Below are positions 1-7,017 of a DNA stretch of 16,441 nt, piece after piece; position 1 is the stretch's first letter; the number at the start of each line of letters is the position of its first letter. The notes below the pieces were generated by a model that saw only the letters and a program-made list of their open reading frames with translations, was not told the DNA's origin and made no database searches. The DNA comes from Pseudomonadota bacterium (lineage in GTDB: Bacteria; Pseudomonadota; Gammaproteobacteria; Burkholderiales; Burkholderiaceae_C): positions 1 to 16,441 of the forward strand of contig JAEZKX010000036.1 in assembly GCA_023436025.1 (NCBI GenBank). Reading direction: 5' to 3'. The translations under genes were made by a program, and so were the position numbers.

Positions 1-89
1 TGACCGGCGGGGGCGCACCGAAGGCGCCCGCGCAGGCCCCCGCCAAGCCAGCCGCGATAAAGTGTCGGCGCGTCCAACCACAAGCCCGC

Positions 90-761
90 ATGTCTGATCC
101 CATCATTTCCGTGGAGCACGTCCACAAGTCCGTCACCGATTCCACCGGCACCCTGGCGATTTTGCGCGATATCGATTTCTCGCTGGCGACCAAGGAAACC
201 GCGGCCATCGTGGGCGCCTCGGGCTCGCGCAAGAGCACCCTGCTGTCCATCATCGCCGGCCTGGACACGCCCACCCAGGGCACGGTGCGGCTGGCGGGCC
301 AGGACCTGTTCGCGCTGGACGAGGACGCCCGCGCGGCGCTGCGCGCGCGCCAGGTGGGCTTCGTGTTCCAGAGCTTCCAGCTGATGGGCAACCTGACGGC
401 GCTCGAGAACGTGATGCTGCCCCTGGAACTGGCCGGTCGGCGCGATGCCCGCAAGGCCGCCGCCGAGATGTTGGGGCGGGTGGGCCTGTCGCAGCGCCTG
501 GGGCACTATCCGCGCGTCCTGTCCGGCGGCGAGCAGCAACGCGTGGCCCTGGCGCGCGCCTTCGTCGTGCGTCCAGCGGTCCTGCTGGCCGACGAGCCGA
601 CCGGAAGCCTGGACTTCGCCACCGGCGAAACCGTGATGGAACTGATGTTCGACCTGAACCGCGAACAGGGCACGACCCTGGTGCTGGTCACCCACGACCG
701 CGCCATCGCCGCCCGCTGCGAGCGCCGCATCACCATCGAGGCGGGACGCATCGCGGGGTAG
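90..761 (+). CDS. ABC transporter ATP-binding protein, YbbA/LolD-like
   Basis: A 223-residue ATPase of the LolD/MacB/YbbA group, which power FtsX-like permeases in lipoprotein, peptide or lysophospholipid handling at the inner membrane. Visible motifs are the Q-loop region (GFVFQSF), the signature LSGGEQ at residues 144-149, Walker B LLADEPTGSLD with D168/E169, and the switch His202. The Walker A is abnormal: it reads GASGSRKST at 42-50, so the glycine before the catalytic Lys48 is Arg47 (codon CGC, 228-230). That glycine is nearly invariant in ABC ATPases, so nucleotide binding may be impaired. No permease gene follows; the next genes are unrelated. There is no good Shine-Dalgarno before the ATG, so the start is chosen by homology to the usual N-terminus. 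In relatives ybbA often lies divergent to an arylesterase gene, but the 89 bases upstream are too short to show one. The family is certain; the specific role is inferred. Confidence 0.9.
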   Translation: MSDPIISVEHVHKSVTDSTGTLAILRDIDFSLATKETAAIVGASGSRKSTLLSIIAGLDTPTQGTVRLAGQDLFALDEDARAALRARQVGFVFQSFQLMGNLTALENVMLPLELAGRRDARKAAAEMLGRVGLSQRLGHYPRVLSGGEQQRVALARAFVVRPAVLLADEPTGSLDFATGETVMELMFDLNREQGTTLVLVTHDRAIAARCERRITIEAGRIAG

Positions 762-771
762 GCACCGGGAC

Positions 772-894
772 CGGACAGCCGGACGCAAAAGTCGCGAAAA
801 ATTTCGCAAAAGCCGCGAAAAAGGGCAGAAGAATATTTCAGGTTCCTTTTGCGACTTTTGCGTGACCTTTGCGATTTTTGCGTCCGGATGTCCG
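772..894. repeat. Large imperfect inverted repeat (fold-back element)
   Basis: The left arm (772-825) and right arm (845-894) are near-perfect reverse complements. By hand alignment about 45 of 54 positions match, including 22 of the outermost 24, and the loop is about 19 bases (826-844). Each arm is built from short direct repeats: CGCAAAAGTCGCGAAAAA at 784-801 recurs with one change at 805-822 (21-base period), and the right arm carries TTTTGCG-type units at a ~20-base period. The ends carry duplicated CCGGAC/GTCCGG. It is much richer in A/T than its surroundings. It fills the gap between the ABC ATPase and rlmB. The structure suggests a REP/BIME- or MITE-like repeat; a very long transcriptional hairpin is the alternative. 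It has no U-tract like a classic terminator. Confidence 0.8.
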
Positions 895-930
895 CCTTAC
901 CCGCCGGAAGCGCCCCTCGCACCGGCCAGG

Positions 931-943
931 GATAATCGGGGCA
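931..943 (+). promoter_or_regulatory. -10 box giving a possible leaderless rlmB mRNA
   Basis: GATAAT at 931-936 matches 5 of 6 bases of the sigma-70 -10 consensus and is followed by exactly 7 bases (CGGGGCA) before the ATG at 944. This would place the transcription start at or next to the A of the start codon. There is no convincing -35 box and no clear Shine-Dalgarno. Nearly the same 16-base string precedes the first CHR gene at 4768-4782 on the other strand. Confidence 0.5.
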
Positions 944-1687
944 ATGTCTTCCGCTCCGAAAGTCCTGTTCGGCTTCCATGCCGTGGGCGTGCGCCTGCGG
1001 ACCGCGCCGCGGTCCATCCTCGAGCTCTATGTCGACGCCTCGCGCAGGGATGCGCGCATGCGCCAGTTCCTGCAGAAGGCCCAGGAGGCCGGCCTGCGCA
1101 CCATCGAGGCCGATGGCCTGCGGCTGGCCCGGCTGGCGGGCAGCGCCGGCCACCAGGGCGTGGTGGCCCGGGTCGAGGCCCTGCCCACCGCCCATTCGCT
1201 CGACGACCTGCTCGACGGCCTGCAGGAGCCGCCGCTGCTGCTGGTGCTGGATGGCGTGACCGATCCCCACAACCTCGGCGCCTGCCTGCGGGTGGCCGAC
1301 GGCGCCGGCGCGCACGCGGTGATCGCGCCCAAGGACCATGCGGTGGGCATCAATGCCACGGTGGCCAAGGTGGCCAGCGGGGCGGCCGAGACCATGCCGT
1401 ACTTCATGGTCACCAACCTGGCGCGCACCCTGGGCGAGCTGAAGGAGCGCAACATCTGGTGCCTGGGCCTGAGCGACGAGGCCGACCGCTCGCTCTACCA
1501 GAGCGACCTGAAGACCGCCACTGCGCTGGTGCTGGGCGCCGAGGGCACGGGCCTGCGCCAGCTCACGCGCAAGACCTGCGACGCCCTGGTGTCCATCCCC
1601 ATGCTGGGCGCCGTCGAGAGCCTGAACGTCTCGGTGGCCAGTGGCATCTGCCTGTACGAGGCGGTGCGGCAGCGGCGCGGCGCATGA
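944..1687 (+). CDS. rlmB: 23S rRNA (guanosine(2251)-2'-O)-methyltransferase RlmB
   Basis: A SpoU/TrmH-class SPOUT methyltransferase of 247 residues (E. coli RlmB is 243). It transfers a methyl group from S-adenosylmethionine to the 2'-OH of G2251 in the peptidyl-transferase P loop of 23S rRNA. An N-terminal RNA-binding domain (about 1-85, starting VLFGFHAVG) is followed by the trefoil-knot catalytic domain. Motif 1 is DPHNLGACLR at 107-116 with Asn110 and Arg116; motif 2 is GAEGTGLR at 198-205 with Glu200; motif 3 is ESLNVSVASGICLYE from 225. The start at 944 is preferred over an in-frame ATG at 869, because the extra 25 residues fall in the fold-back repeat region and are not family-like. 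It overlaps the next gene by four bases (ATGA), so the two are probably translationally coupled. Confidence 0.95.
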   Translation: MSSAPKVLFGFHAVGVRLRTAPRSILELYVDASRRDARMRQFLQKAQEAGLRTIEADGLRLARLAGSAGHQGVVARVEALPTAHSLDDLLDGLQEPPLLLVLDGVTDPHNLGACLRVADGAGAHAVIAPKDHAVGINATVAKVASGAAETMPYFMVTNLARTLGELKERNIWCLGLSDEADRSLYQSDLKTATALVLGAEGTGLRQLTRKTCDALVSIPMLGAVESLNVSVASGICLYEAVRQRRGA

Positions 1688-2808
1688 TGCACGACCTGGT
1701 GGTGGTGGGGGCGAGTTTCGCGGGCCTGGCCTGCGCCCGCGCCGCCGCGCGCGCCGGGCTGCGCGTGCTGGTGCTGGAGAAGAAGCAGTCCGCGGGCGCC
1801 CGCCTCCACACCACCGGCGTGATCGTCAAGGACGCGGTCGACGAGGTGCCCTGGCTGCAGGAGGTGCCGCCCGCGCTGGTGCGCCGCATCGATGGCGTGC
1901 GCCTGTACGCGCCCAACCTGCGCCACCTGGACCTGCACGCGCCCGGCTACTACTTCTGGGCCACCGACGCGCCGGCGCTGCTGGACTGGATGGTGGACTC
2001 GGTGCGCGCCGCCGGCGCCGAGGTGCGGCTGGAGACGCTGTTCACCGGCACCCGCTACGTCGCCGGCACCCGCAGCTGGAAGATCCCGCTGGCGCAGGGC
2101 GAGGTGGTCGAATCGCGCTACCTGGTCGGCGCCGACGGACCGCTGTCGCGCGTGGCCAAGGCCCTGGGCCTGTCGCAGAACCGCGCGTTCCTGTTCGGCT
2201 TCGAGCGCGAGTACGCCGATGCCGAGATGGACCGCGATTTCCTGCACTGCTTCATCGACACGCGCCTTGCGCGTGGCTACATCGCCTGGGCCGTGCCCGG
2301 CGTGAATGCGGTGCAGGTGGGCCTGGCGCGGCGCGTGAAGCCTGGCGCCGGCCATGGCCGCCTGCAGCTGGATGCGCTGCTGGACAAGGTCAGCGGGCAG
2401 GTGCGGCCGCTCGGTCCGGCGCGTTCGGTGCGCGCCGGCATGATCCCCTGCGGCGGACTGCTGCCGCGCGTGGCCTGTCCTGGCGCCATGCTGGTGGGCG
2501 ACGCCGCCGGCATGGTGTCCCCCGCCACGGCGGGCGGCATCCATACCGCCTTGCTGCATGGGCACGAGGTGGGCGAGGCCACCGCCGCCTACCTCCAGGG
2601 GCGTGCCGCCGATCCGGCCGAATGGATGCCGGCGCGCTACCCGCGCTTTCGCGCCAAGCGGGCGGTGCGCTGGCTCTACGAGCACCTGCAGAGCGACTGG
2701 ATCTTCGACCAGTTGCTGCGCACGCCGGTCATGCGCCGCGTGGCCGAGGAGGTGTACTTCCACCGCAAGGGCAGCGGCGACCTGCACGCCCAGGCGCAGC
2801 GGCCATGA
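1684..2808 (+). CDS. FAD-dependent oxidoreductase, geranylgeranyl-reductase-like
   Basis: A 374-residue flavoprotein of the NAD(P)/FAD-dependent (UbiH/geranylgeranyl reductase-like) superfamily. The N-terminal Rossmann dinucleotide-binding motif reads VVVGASFAG (6-14), ending in acidic Glu32 (LVLEKK), which would hold the ADP ribose. The second FAD motif VGDAAGMVSPATAGGI begins near residue 271, with Asp273 contacting the ribityl chain. The middle holds the substrate-binding sheet typical of the group. There is no transmembrane segment, so it is probably cytosolic or peripheral. The start is one of two tandem ATGs (1684 or 1687); the first overlaps the rlmB stop as ATGA. The 3' end overlaps the sirtuin start in the same way. 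The substrate cannot be told from sequence: isoprenoid or lipid double-bond reduction is the family precedent, and hydroxylation of an aromatic is possible. Confidence 0.85.
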   Translation: MMHDLVVVGASFAGLACARAAARAGLRVLVLEKKQSAGARLHTTGVIVKDAVDEVPWLQEVPPALVRRIDGVRLYAPNLRHLDLHAPGYYFWATDAPALLDWMVDSVRAAGAEVRLETLFTGTRYVAGTRSWKIPLAQGEVVESRYLVGADGPLSRVAKALGLSQNRAFLFGFEREYADAEMDRDFLHCFIDTRLARGYIAWAVPGVNAVQVGLARRVKPGAGHGRLQLDALLDKVSGQVRPLGPARSVRAGMIPCGGLLPRVACPGAMLVGDAAGMVSPATAGGIHTALLHGHEVGEATAAYLQGRAADPAEWMPARYPRFRAKRAVRWLYEHLQSDWIFDQLLRTPVMRRVAEEVYFHRKGSGDLHAQAQRP

Positions 2809-3521
2809 GCATGGCCGCAGTGGCGCAGCGCGTGCGCGCGGCGCGCCGCATCGTGCTGCTCAGTGGCGCGGGCATGAGCGCCGAATCCGGCGTTCCGACC
2901 TTTCGCGAGGCCCAGACCGGCCTGTGGGCCCGCTTCCGGGCCGAGGACCTGGCCACCGAGGCGGCGTTCCGGCGCGACCCGGCGATGGTGTGGGACTGGT
3001 ACACGATGCGCCGCGCCATGGTGGACGCGGTGCAGCCGAACGCCGGCCACCGCGCTGTCGCGGCCTTCCAGCAGGCCCATCCGGGCCGGCTCACCGTGGT
3101 CACGCAGAACGTCGACGGCCTGCACCAGCGGGCCGGTTCGCCCGGCGTGCTGGCCCTGCACGGCAGCCTGGCGGACGACAAGTGGCTGGAGTCGCCCCGG
3201 GCCTGCTGCCTGGGGGCGGCGCCGCGGCCGGGTCGACCGCCGGCCTGTGGCACGTGCGGCAACCTGCGCCGCCCGGACGTGGTCTGGTTCGGCGAGATGT
3301 TGCCCCAGGCGGTGTTGGCTGCAGCCCTGCAGGCCGCCGAGGCCTGCGACCTGATGCTGGTGGTGGGGACTTCGGGCGTGGTCTATCCGGCGGCCGGACT
3401 GGCGCGCGCCACGCCTGCCGCGGTGGTGGTGGTCAATCCGGTGGCGTCCGGGCTCGACGATGCGGCGGACGTGGTGCTGCGGGGCACGGCGGCCGAGGTG
3501 CTGCCGCGCATCCTGGCCTGA
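2805..3521 (+). CDS. NAD-dependent protein deacylase, Sir2 class III (CobB/SIRT5-like)
   Basis: A 238-residue sirtuin that removes acyl groups from lysines using NAD+, giving nicotinamide and O-acyl-ADP-ribose. The NAD site is GAGMSAESGVPTFR at 21-34; TQNVDGLHQRAG spans 100-111, with Asn102 and Asp104; the catalytic base is His119 in the LHG motif. Tyr66 and Arg69 form the YxxR pair that marks class III enzymes able to take succinyl or malonyl lysine. The zinc module has Cys148/Cys151 as a normal CxxC, but the first pair is two adjacent cysteines (134-135). VVWFGE (159-164) follows as usual. The ATG overlaps the upstream stop as ATGA, and an alternative ATG lies two codons in. Together with E. 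coli CobB as precedent, the context suggests it reverses acylation of metabolic enzymes. Confidence 0.93.
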   Translation: MSMAAVAQRVRAARRIVLLSGAGMSAESGVPTFREAQTGLWARFRAEDLATEAAFRRDPAMVWDWYTMRRAMVDAVQPNAGHRAVAAFQQAHPGRLTVVTQNVDGLHQRAGSPGVLALHGSLADDKWLESPRACCLGAAPRPGRPPACGTCGNLRRPDVVWFGEMLPQAVLAAALQAAEACDLMLVVGTSGVVYPAAGLARATPAAVVVVNPVASGLDDAADVVLRGTAAEVLPRILA

Positions 3522-3537
3522 CCGCGCCGGAGCGCGG
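3522..3537. terminator. Small GC hairpin between convergent genes
   Basis: CCGCGC, loop CGGA, GCGCGG forms a perfect 6-bp stem with a 4-base loop. It lies in the 22-base gap between the convergent ends of the sirtuin gene and the second CHR gene. There is no T-tract on either strand, so it is at best a weak bidirectional terminator. Confidence 0.3.
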
Positions 3538-3543
3538 GCGCCT

Positions 3544-4125
3544 TCAGACCCAGCCCATCCAGCCGATCACCGCACCCGCACCCAGCAGCCACAGCAGGTG
3601 GGTGCGCGTCTTCCAGACGATGAGTGTCGTCACCAGCACCACCGCCCAGGTCGGCCAGTTGCGCAGCGCATAGCCGTTGGCGGTGGCGAGGATCCAGCCG
3701 GTGGCCACCAGCAGGGCGATCACCACCGGCCCCATGCCCTGCTTGAAGGCGCGCACGGCGCGCAGGCTGCGGTTGGCGTGGGCCCAGCGCACCGTCAGGA
3801 AGACCAGCACCGAGCTGGGCAGCATGATGCCGACCAGGCACACCAGCATGCCGAGGAAGGCCGTGGGCAGGCCACCGGCGTTGAGCCCCACGTTCCACCC
3901 CATCAGGCCGGTGAACAGCACATTGGGGCCCGGCGCCGCCTGGGCGATGGCGATCGAGGCACTGAACTGCGGATCGGACAGCCAGGCCTTCTCCTGCACC
4001 AGGAAGCGGTGCATGTCGGGCGCCGTGGTGATGGCGCCGCCCACGCACAGCAATGACAGCGACAGGAAGTGGAGGAACAGGGCCAGCCAGTCGCCGAGCC
4101 CCAGGGCGAGCACGGGTGGGGTCAT
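3544..4125 (-). CDS. CHR-family chromate transporter, short form (second of pair)
   Basis: A single-domain CHR protein of 193 residues, about half the length of classic two-domain ChrA. Hydrophobic segments fill most of the protein. The family signature is visible as VGG at 28-30, followed by the amphipathic stretch MHRFLVQEKAWLSDPQF and the conserved PGPN at 65-68. Short CHR proteins usually work as pairs of homologous but diverged membrane proteins that insert with opposite topology and expel chromate. The partner lies 52 bases upstream on the same strand. The start at 4125 has a Shine-Dalgarno-like GAGGA eight bases before it; a longer in-frame ATG at 4224 would run back into the partner gene and looks wrong. 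The family is sure. Chromate as substrate is inherited from the family name, since not all members confer resistance. Confidence 0.88.
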   Translation of the reverse strand: MTPPVLALGLGDWLALFLHFLSLSLLCVGGAITTAPDMHRFLVQEKAWLSDPQFSASIAIAQAAPGPNVLFTGLMGWNVGLNAGGLPTAFLGMLVCLVGIMLPSSVLVFLTVRWAHANRSLRAVRAFKQGMGPVVIALLVATGWILATANGYALRNWPTWAVVLVTTLIVWKTRTHLLWLLGAGAVIGWMGWV

Positions 4126-4177
4126 GGGGCGGTCCTCGCCGGCCAGGCGGCCACGGGAGTGCAAGCGGCGCGGCGCA

Positions 4178-4768
4178 TCACGCCAGCTTCCACCAGGCCA
4201 GTGCGCAGGCCACGCCGCCGACACCCAGCAGCACGCCGAACAGCGGCAGCTTCAGCCAGGCGATGCAGACGAAGCAGGCCACGCCGATGGCCGCGCACAA
4301 GGGCAGGCCCAGCACGTTGCGGCTCAGCGCGCCGAGAAGCTTCAGCCCGGTAGCGATGATCAGCCCCGCGGCCACGGCGCCCATGCCGCGCAGCGCGCCG
4401 GCCACGTGCGGGTTGGACGAGAATTCCGCGTAGACCAGTGCCAGCAGCAGCACCACCACCAGCGGGAAGGTCAGCATGCCGGCGATGGCGGCCAGGGCGC
4501 CCGGCAGGCCGAAGTAGCGCGCGCCCAGCACGATGGACAGGTTCACCACGTTGGGGCCCGGCATGATCTGCGCCACGGCCCATTCCTCGATGAACTCCTC
4601 GCGCGTCAGCCAGCGCTTCTTCTCGACCAGCTCGCGCTGGACCACGGCCAGCACGCCGCCGAAGCCTTGCAGGGCGAGCACGGTGAAGGAGACGAAGAGG
4701 TCGGTCTTGGAGCGGGGCTGGCAGCGCTCTTCGGGCGCGGCGTCCGGTCCCTCGGACAGCGGGGTCAT
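4178..4768 (-). CDS. CHR-family chromate transporter, short form (first of pair)
   Basis: A single-domain CHR protein of 196 residues: a hydrophilic N-terminus (about 1-22), then a membrane domain. The signature GFGG is at 35-38, followed by VVQRELVEKKRWLTREEF and PGPN at 70-73. It pairs with the gene just downstream; the two proteins share the GG...W..F...PGPN pattern but are clearly diverged, as expected for bicistronic short-chain CHR pairs. The likely role is chromate (possibly sulfate-like oxyanion) export across the inner membrane. There is no Shine-Dalgarno before the ATG. Instead a GATAAT box lies 7 bases before it, suggesting a leaderless transcript. No chrB-type regulator gene is present in the window. 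Confidence 0.88.
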   Translation of the reverse strand: MTPLSEGPDAAPEERCQPRSKTDLFVSFTVLALQGFGGVLAVVQRELVEKKRWLTREEFIEEWAVAQIMPGPNVVNLSIVLGARYFGLPGALAAIAGMLTFPLVVVLLLALVYAEFSSNPHVAGALRGMGAVAAGLIIATGLKLLGALSRNVLGLPLCAAIGVACFVCIAWLKLPLFGVLLGVGGVACALAWWKLA

Positions 4769-4781
4769 GGCCCCGATTATC
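4769..4781 (-). promoter_or_regulatory. -10 box giving a possible leaderless CHR operon mRNA
   Basis: On the minus strand GATAAT (4781 down to 4776) is followed by exactly 7 bases (CGGGGCC) and then the ATG at 4768. The string GGATAATCGGGGC is identical to the one before rlmB. A possible -35, TTGGCC, lies 19 bases further upstream and is a poor match. Confidence 0.5.
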
Positions 4782-4861
4782 CTGGCCGCGGCTGTCGGTT
4801 GGCCAACGCCGCCGCCCGCGCATGGCGGCGCCCGGCAAGGGCGCGGCGGCCCGCGCGCGTC

Positions 4862-7009
4862 TCAGTACTTCGGCGCGAAGCGCCGTATCGCGTCCTTCAC
4901 CTGCGGCGCCACGACAAAGCCTGGCCCGTACTTCGATGCCAGCACCTCCGCGCGGTGCAGGAAGGCGTCGATGCCGGTGCCGTAGATGAACTGCATGGCG
5001 CCACCGGTCCAGGCCGGGAAGCCGATGCCCAGGATGGAGCCAACGTTGGCGTCGTGCACGCTGGTCAGCACGCCTTCGGCCAGGCAGCGCGCCGTCTCCA
5101 CCGACTGCCGGTACAGCAGCCGGTCCTTCAGGTCCTGCAGGTCCCAGGCGACGTCCGGCCGCTCGAACAGCGTCTTGAGCTGCGGCCACAGGACCTTCTT
5201 CGCGCCCTTGTGCGCCGGATAGTCGTAGAAGCCGCCGCCAGCCGCGCGGCCGTTGCGGTCGAACTCCTTGACCATGCGTTCGACCAGCAGCTCGCCCGGC
5301 GTCGCGATGTAGGTCGCGCCCTCGGCGCGGTAGTCGGCGCGGGTCTGGTCCAGCACGTGCACCGCCAGCGACAGCGCCGTCTCGTCGACCACCGCCAGCG
5401 GGCCCACCGGCATGCCGGCCTGCAGGCCCGCCTGTTCCACCACCGCCGCCGGGATGCCTTCGCCGACCATCGCGGCGCCTTCCATCACGAAGGTGCCGAA
5501 CACGCGGCTGGTGAAGAAGCCGCGGCCGTCGTTGACCACGATGGGCATCTTGCCGACCGCCTGCACGTAGTCGTAGGCGCGCGCCACCGTCTGGTCGCTG
5601 GTCGCGCGGCCGCGGATGATCTCCACCAGCTTCATCTTGTCGACCGGGCTGAAGAAGTGGATGCCGACGAAGTCCTGCGGCCGGGCGCTGGCCTTGGCCA
5701 GTCCGGTGATCGGCAGGGTCGAGGTGTTGCTGGCGAACACGGTGCCGGGCGCCAGCTGCGCCTCGGCCTCCTGCGTAACCCGCGCCTTCAGCTCGCGGTT
5801 CTCGAACACCGCCTCGATCACCAGGTCGCAGCCGGCCAGGTCGGCCGCCGACGCGGACGGCGTGATGCGCGCCAGCACCGCCGCCTGCTCCTGCGGGCTC
5901 ATGCGGCCCTTGTCGACCCGGGCCTGGGTCAGCTTCGCCGCCCGGGCCTTGCCGGCCTCGGCCTTCTCCAGCGACACGTCCTTCAGCACGGTGGCGATGC
6001 CGCGCACCGCCTGCGCGTGGGCGATGCCCGCGCCCATCATGCCGGCGCCCAGCACGCCCACCTTGCGCGGCCGGAAGCGTTCGGCGGCAGGCGGGCGCGA
6101 CTGGCCCGCCTTGATCGCGTTCATGTTGAAGAAGAACGTATTGATCATGTTCTTCGCCACCGGCGACACGATCAGGCGGGCCAGATACCTGCTTTCGATG
6201 CGCAGCGCGGTGTCGAAGTCGACCAGCGCGCCTTCCACCATCGCTGCCAGCGCCGCCTCGGGCGCCGGATACAGGCCGCGGGTCTTCTGCTTCAGCATGG
6301 CCGGCGCCACCGCCAGTGCGCCGGCGATCTTGGGCGAAGCGGGCGTGCCGCCGGGCATGCGGTAGTCCTTGGCGTCCCAGGGCTGCTGCGCCTGCGGGTT
6401 GGCGGCGATCCAGTCGAGGGCGGCGGCGCGCAGCGCGCCGGCGTCGGGCACCAGCGCATGCACCAGGCCGAGGTCGAGCGCCTCGCGCGGGCCGAACAGC
6501 TTGCTCTCCAGCACATAGGGTTGCGCGCCCATCAGGCCGAGCAGGCGCGTCATCTTGGTGATGCCGGTGGCGCCGGGGATCAGGCCCAGGGTGATCTCGG
6601 GCAGGCCGAACTGGATCTTCGGATCGTCGACCGCCACGCGGTGGTGGGCGACCAGGGCCACTTCCCAACCGCCGCCCAGCGCGGCGCCGTTGAGGCATGC
6701 GACCACCGGCAGGCCCAGGGTCTCCAGCGTGCGGAAGTTCTTCTTGACCTGTTCGATCTCGCGGAACACGGCCGGCGCATCGGACGCCTGAAGCCGCATC
6801 GTGCCCTTGAGGTCGGCGCCGGCGAAGAAGGTGGACTTGGCCGAGGCCAGCACGATGCCGCGGATCGCGTCGCGGTCGCGCAGCACCTGCTGCACGGCCG
6901 CGTCCAGGTCGCGCTGCCACTGCAGGCACATGGTGTTGACCGGCGAGCCGGGCTCGTCGAAGGTGAGGGTGGCGATGCCGTCGGCGAGGTCGTAGCGGAT
7001 GGTCTGCAT
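4862..7009 (-). CDS. fadJ: Bifunctional enoyl-CoA hydratase / 3-hydroxyacyl-CoA dehydrogenase, FadJ/FadB-like
   Basis: A 715-residue multifunctional beta-oxidation alpha subunit (E. coli FadJ is 714). The N-terminal crotonase domain (about 1-200) hydrates trans-2-enoyl-CoA; its two catalytic glutamates are visible as Glu116 (GGGWEVAL) and Glu138 (GLPEITLG), with the oxyanion-hole region FFAGADLK at 61-68. The 3-hydroxyacyl-CoA dehydrogenase domain begins near 315 with the NAD motif GAGMMGAG at 321-328. It continues with SNTS at 427-430 and the catalytic pair His451 (HFFSPV) and Glu463. The C-terminal helical domain runs to the end (RRFAPKY). It lies 8 bases downstream of the thiolase gene; the thiolase stop TGA runs into GAGG, which serves as its Shine-Dalgarno. 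It should form the alpha2-beta2 complex with that thiolase. The choice of symbol between fadJ and fadB is uncertain. Confidence 0.93.
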   Translation of the reverse strand: MQTIRYDLADGIATLTFDEPGSPVNTMCLQWQRDLDAAVQQVLRDRDAIRGIVLASAKSTFFAGADLKGTMRLQASDAPAVFREIEQVKKNFRTLETLGLPVVACLNGAALGGGWEVALVAHHRVAVDDPKIQFGLPEITLGLIPGATGITKMTRLLGLMGAQPYVLESKLFGPREALDLGLVHALVPDAGALRAAALDWIAANPQAQQPWDAKDYRMPGGTPASPKIAGALAVAPAMLKQKTRGLYPAPEAALAAMVEGALVDFDTALRIESRYLARLIVSPVAKNMINTFFFNMNAIKAGQSRPPAAERFRPRKVGVLGAGMMGAGIAHAQAVRGIATVLKDVSLEKAEAGKARAAKLTQARVDKGRMSPQEQAAVLARITPSASAADLAGCDLVIEAVFENRELKARVTQEAEAQLAPGTVFASNTSTLPITGLAKASARPQDFVGIHFFSPVDKMKLVEIIRGRATSDQTVARAYDYVQAVGKMPIVVNDGRGFFTSRVFGTFVMEGAAMVGEGIPAAVVEQAGLQAGMPVGPLAVVDETALSLAVHVLDQTRADYRAEGATYIATPGELLVERMVKEFDRNGRAAGGGFYDYPAHKGAKKVLWPQLKTLFERPDVAWDLQDLKDRLLYRQSVETARCLAEGVLTSVHDANVGSILGIGFPAWTGGAMQFIYGTGIDAFLHRAEVLASKYGPGFVVAPQVKDAIRRFAPKY

Positions 7010-7017
7010 GCCGGACC

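Noticed and set aside
506..1339. Minus-strand 277-codon frame across the fold-back repeat
   Set aside because: It is antisense to the ABC ATPase and rlmB. The Lys/Arg/Ser-rich middle is only a translation of the repeat.
1495..2787. Minus-strand 430-codon frame over the flavoprotein
   Set aside because: A GC-driven shadow with His/Gln/Ala-rich composition and no recognised domain, opposite a gene with both FAD motifs.
3544..4224. Longer version of the second CHR protein starting at 4224
   Set aside because: The extra 33 residues overlap the upstream CHR gene and are hydrophilic and not family-like. The ATG at 4125 has GAGGA before it.
4790..4861. GC hairpins between the first CHR gene and the FadJ stop as a terminator
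   Set aside because: A GCGCCC/GGGCGC stem can form, but there is no T-tract on the minus strand, and such pairs are common at this GC content.
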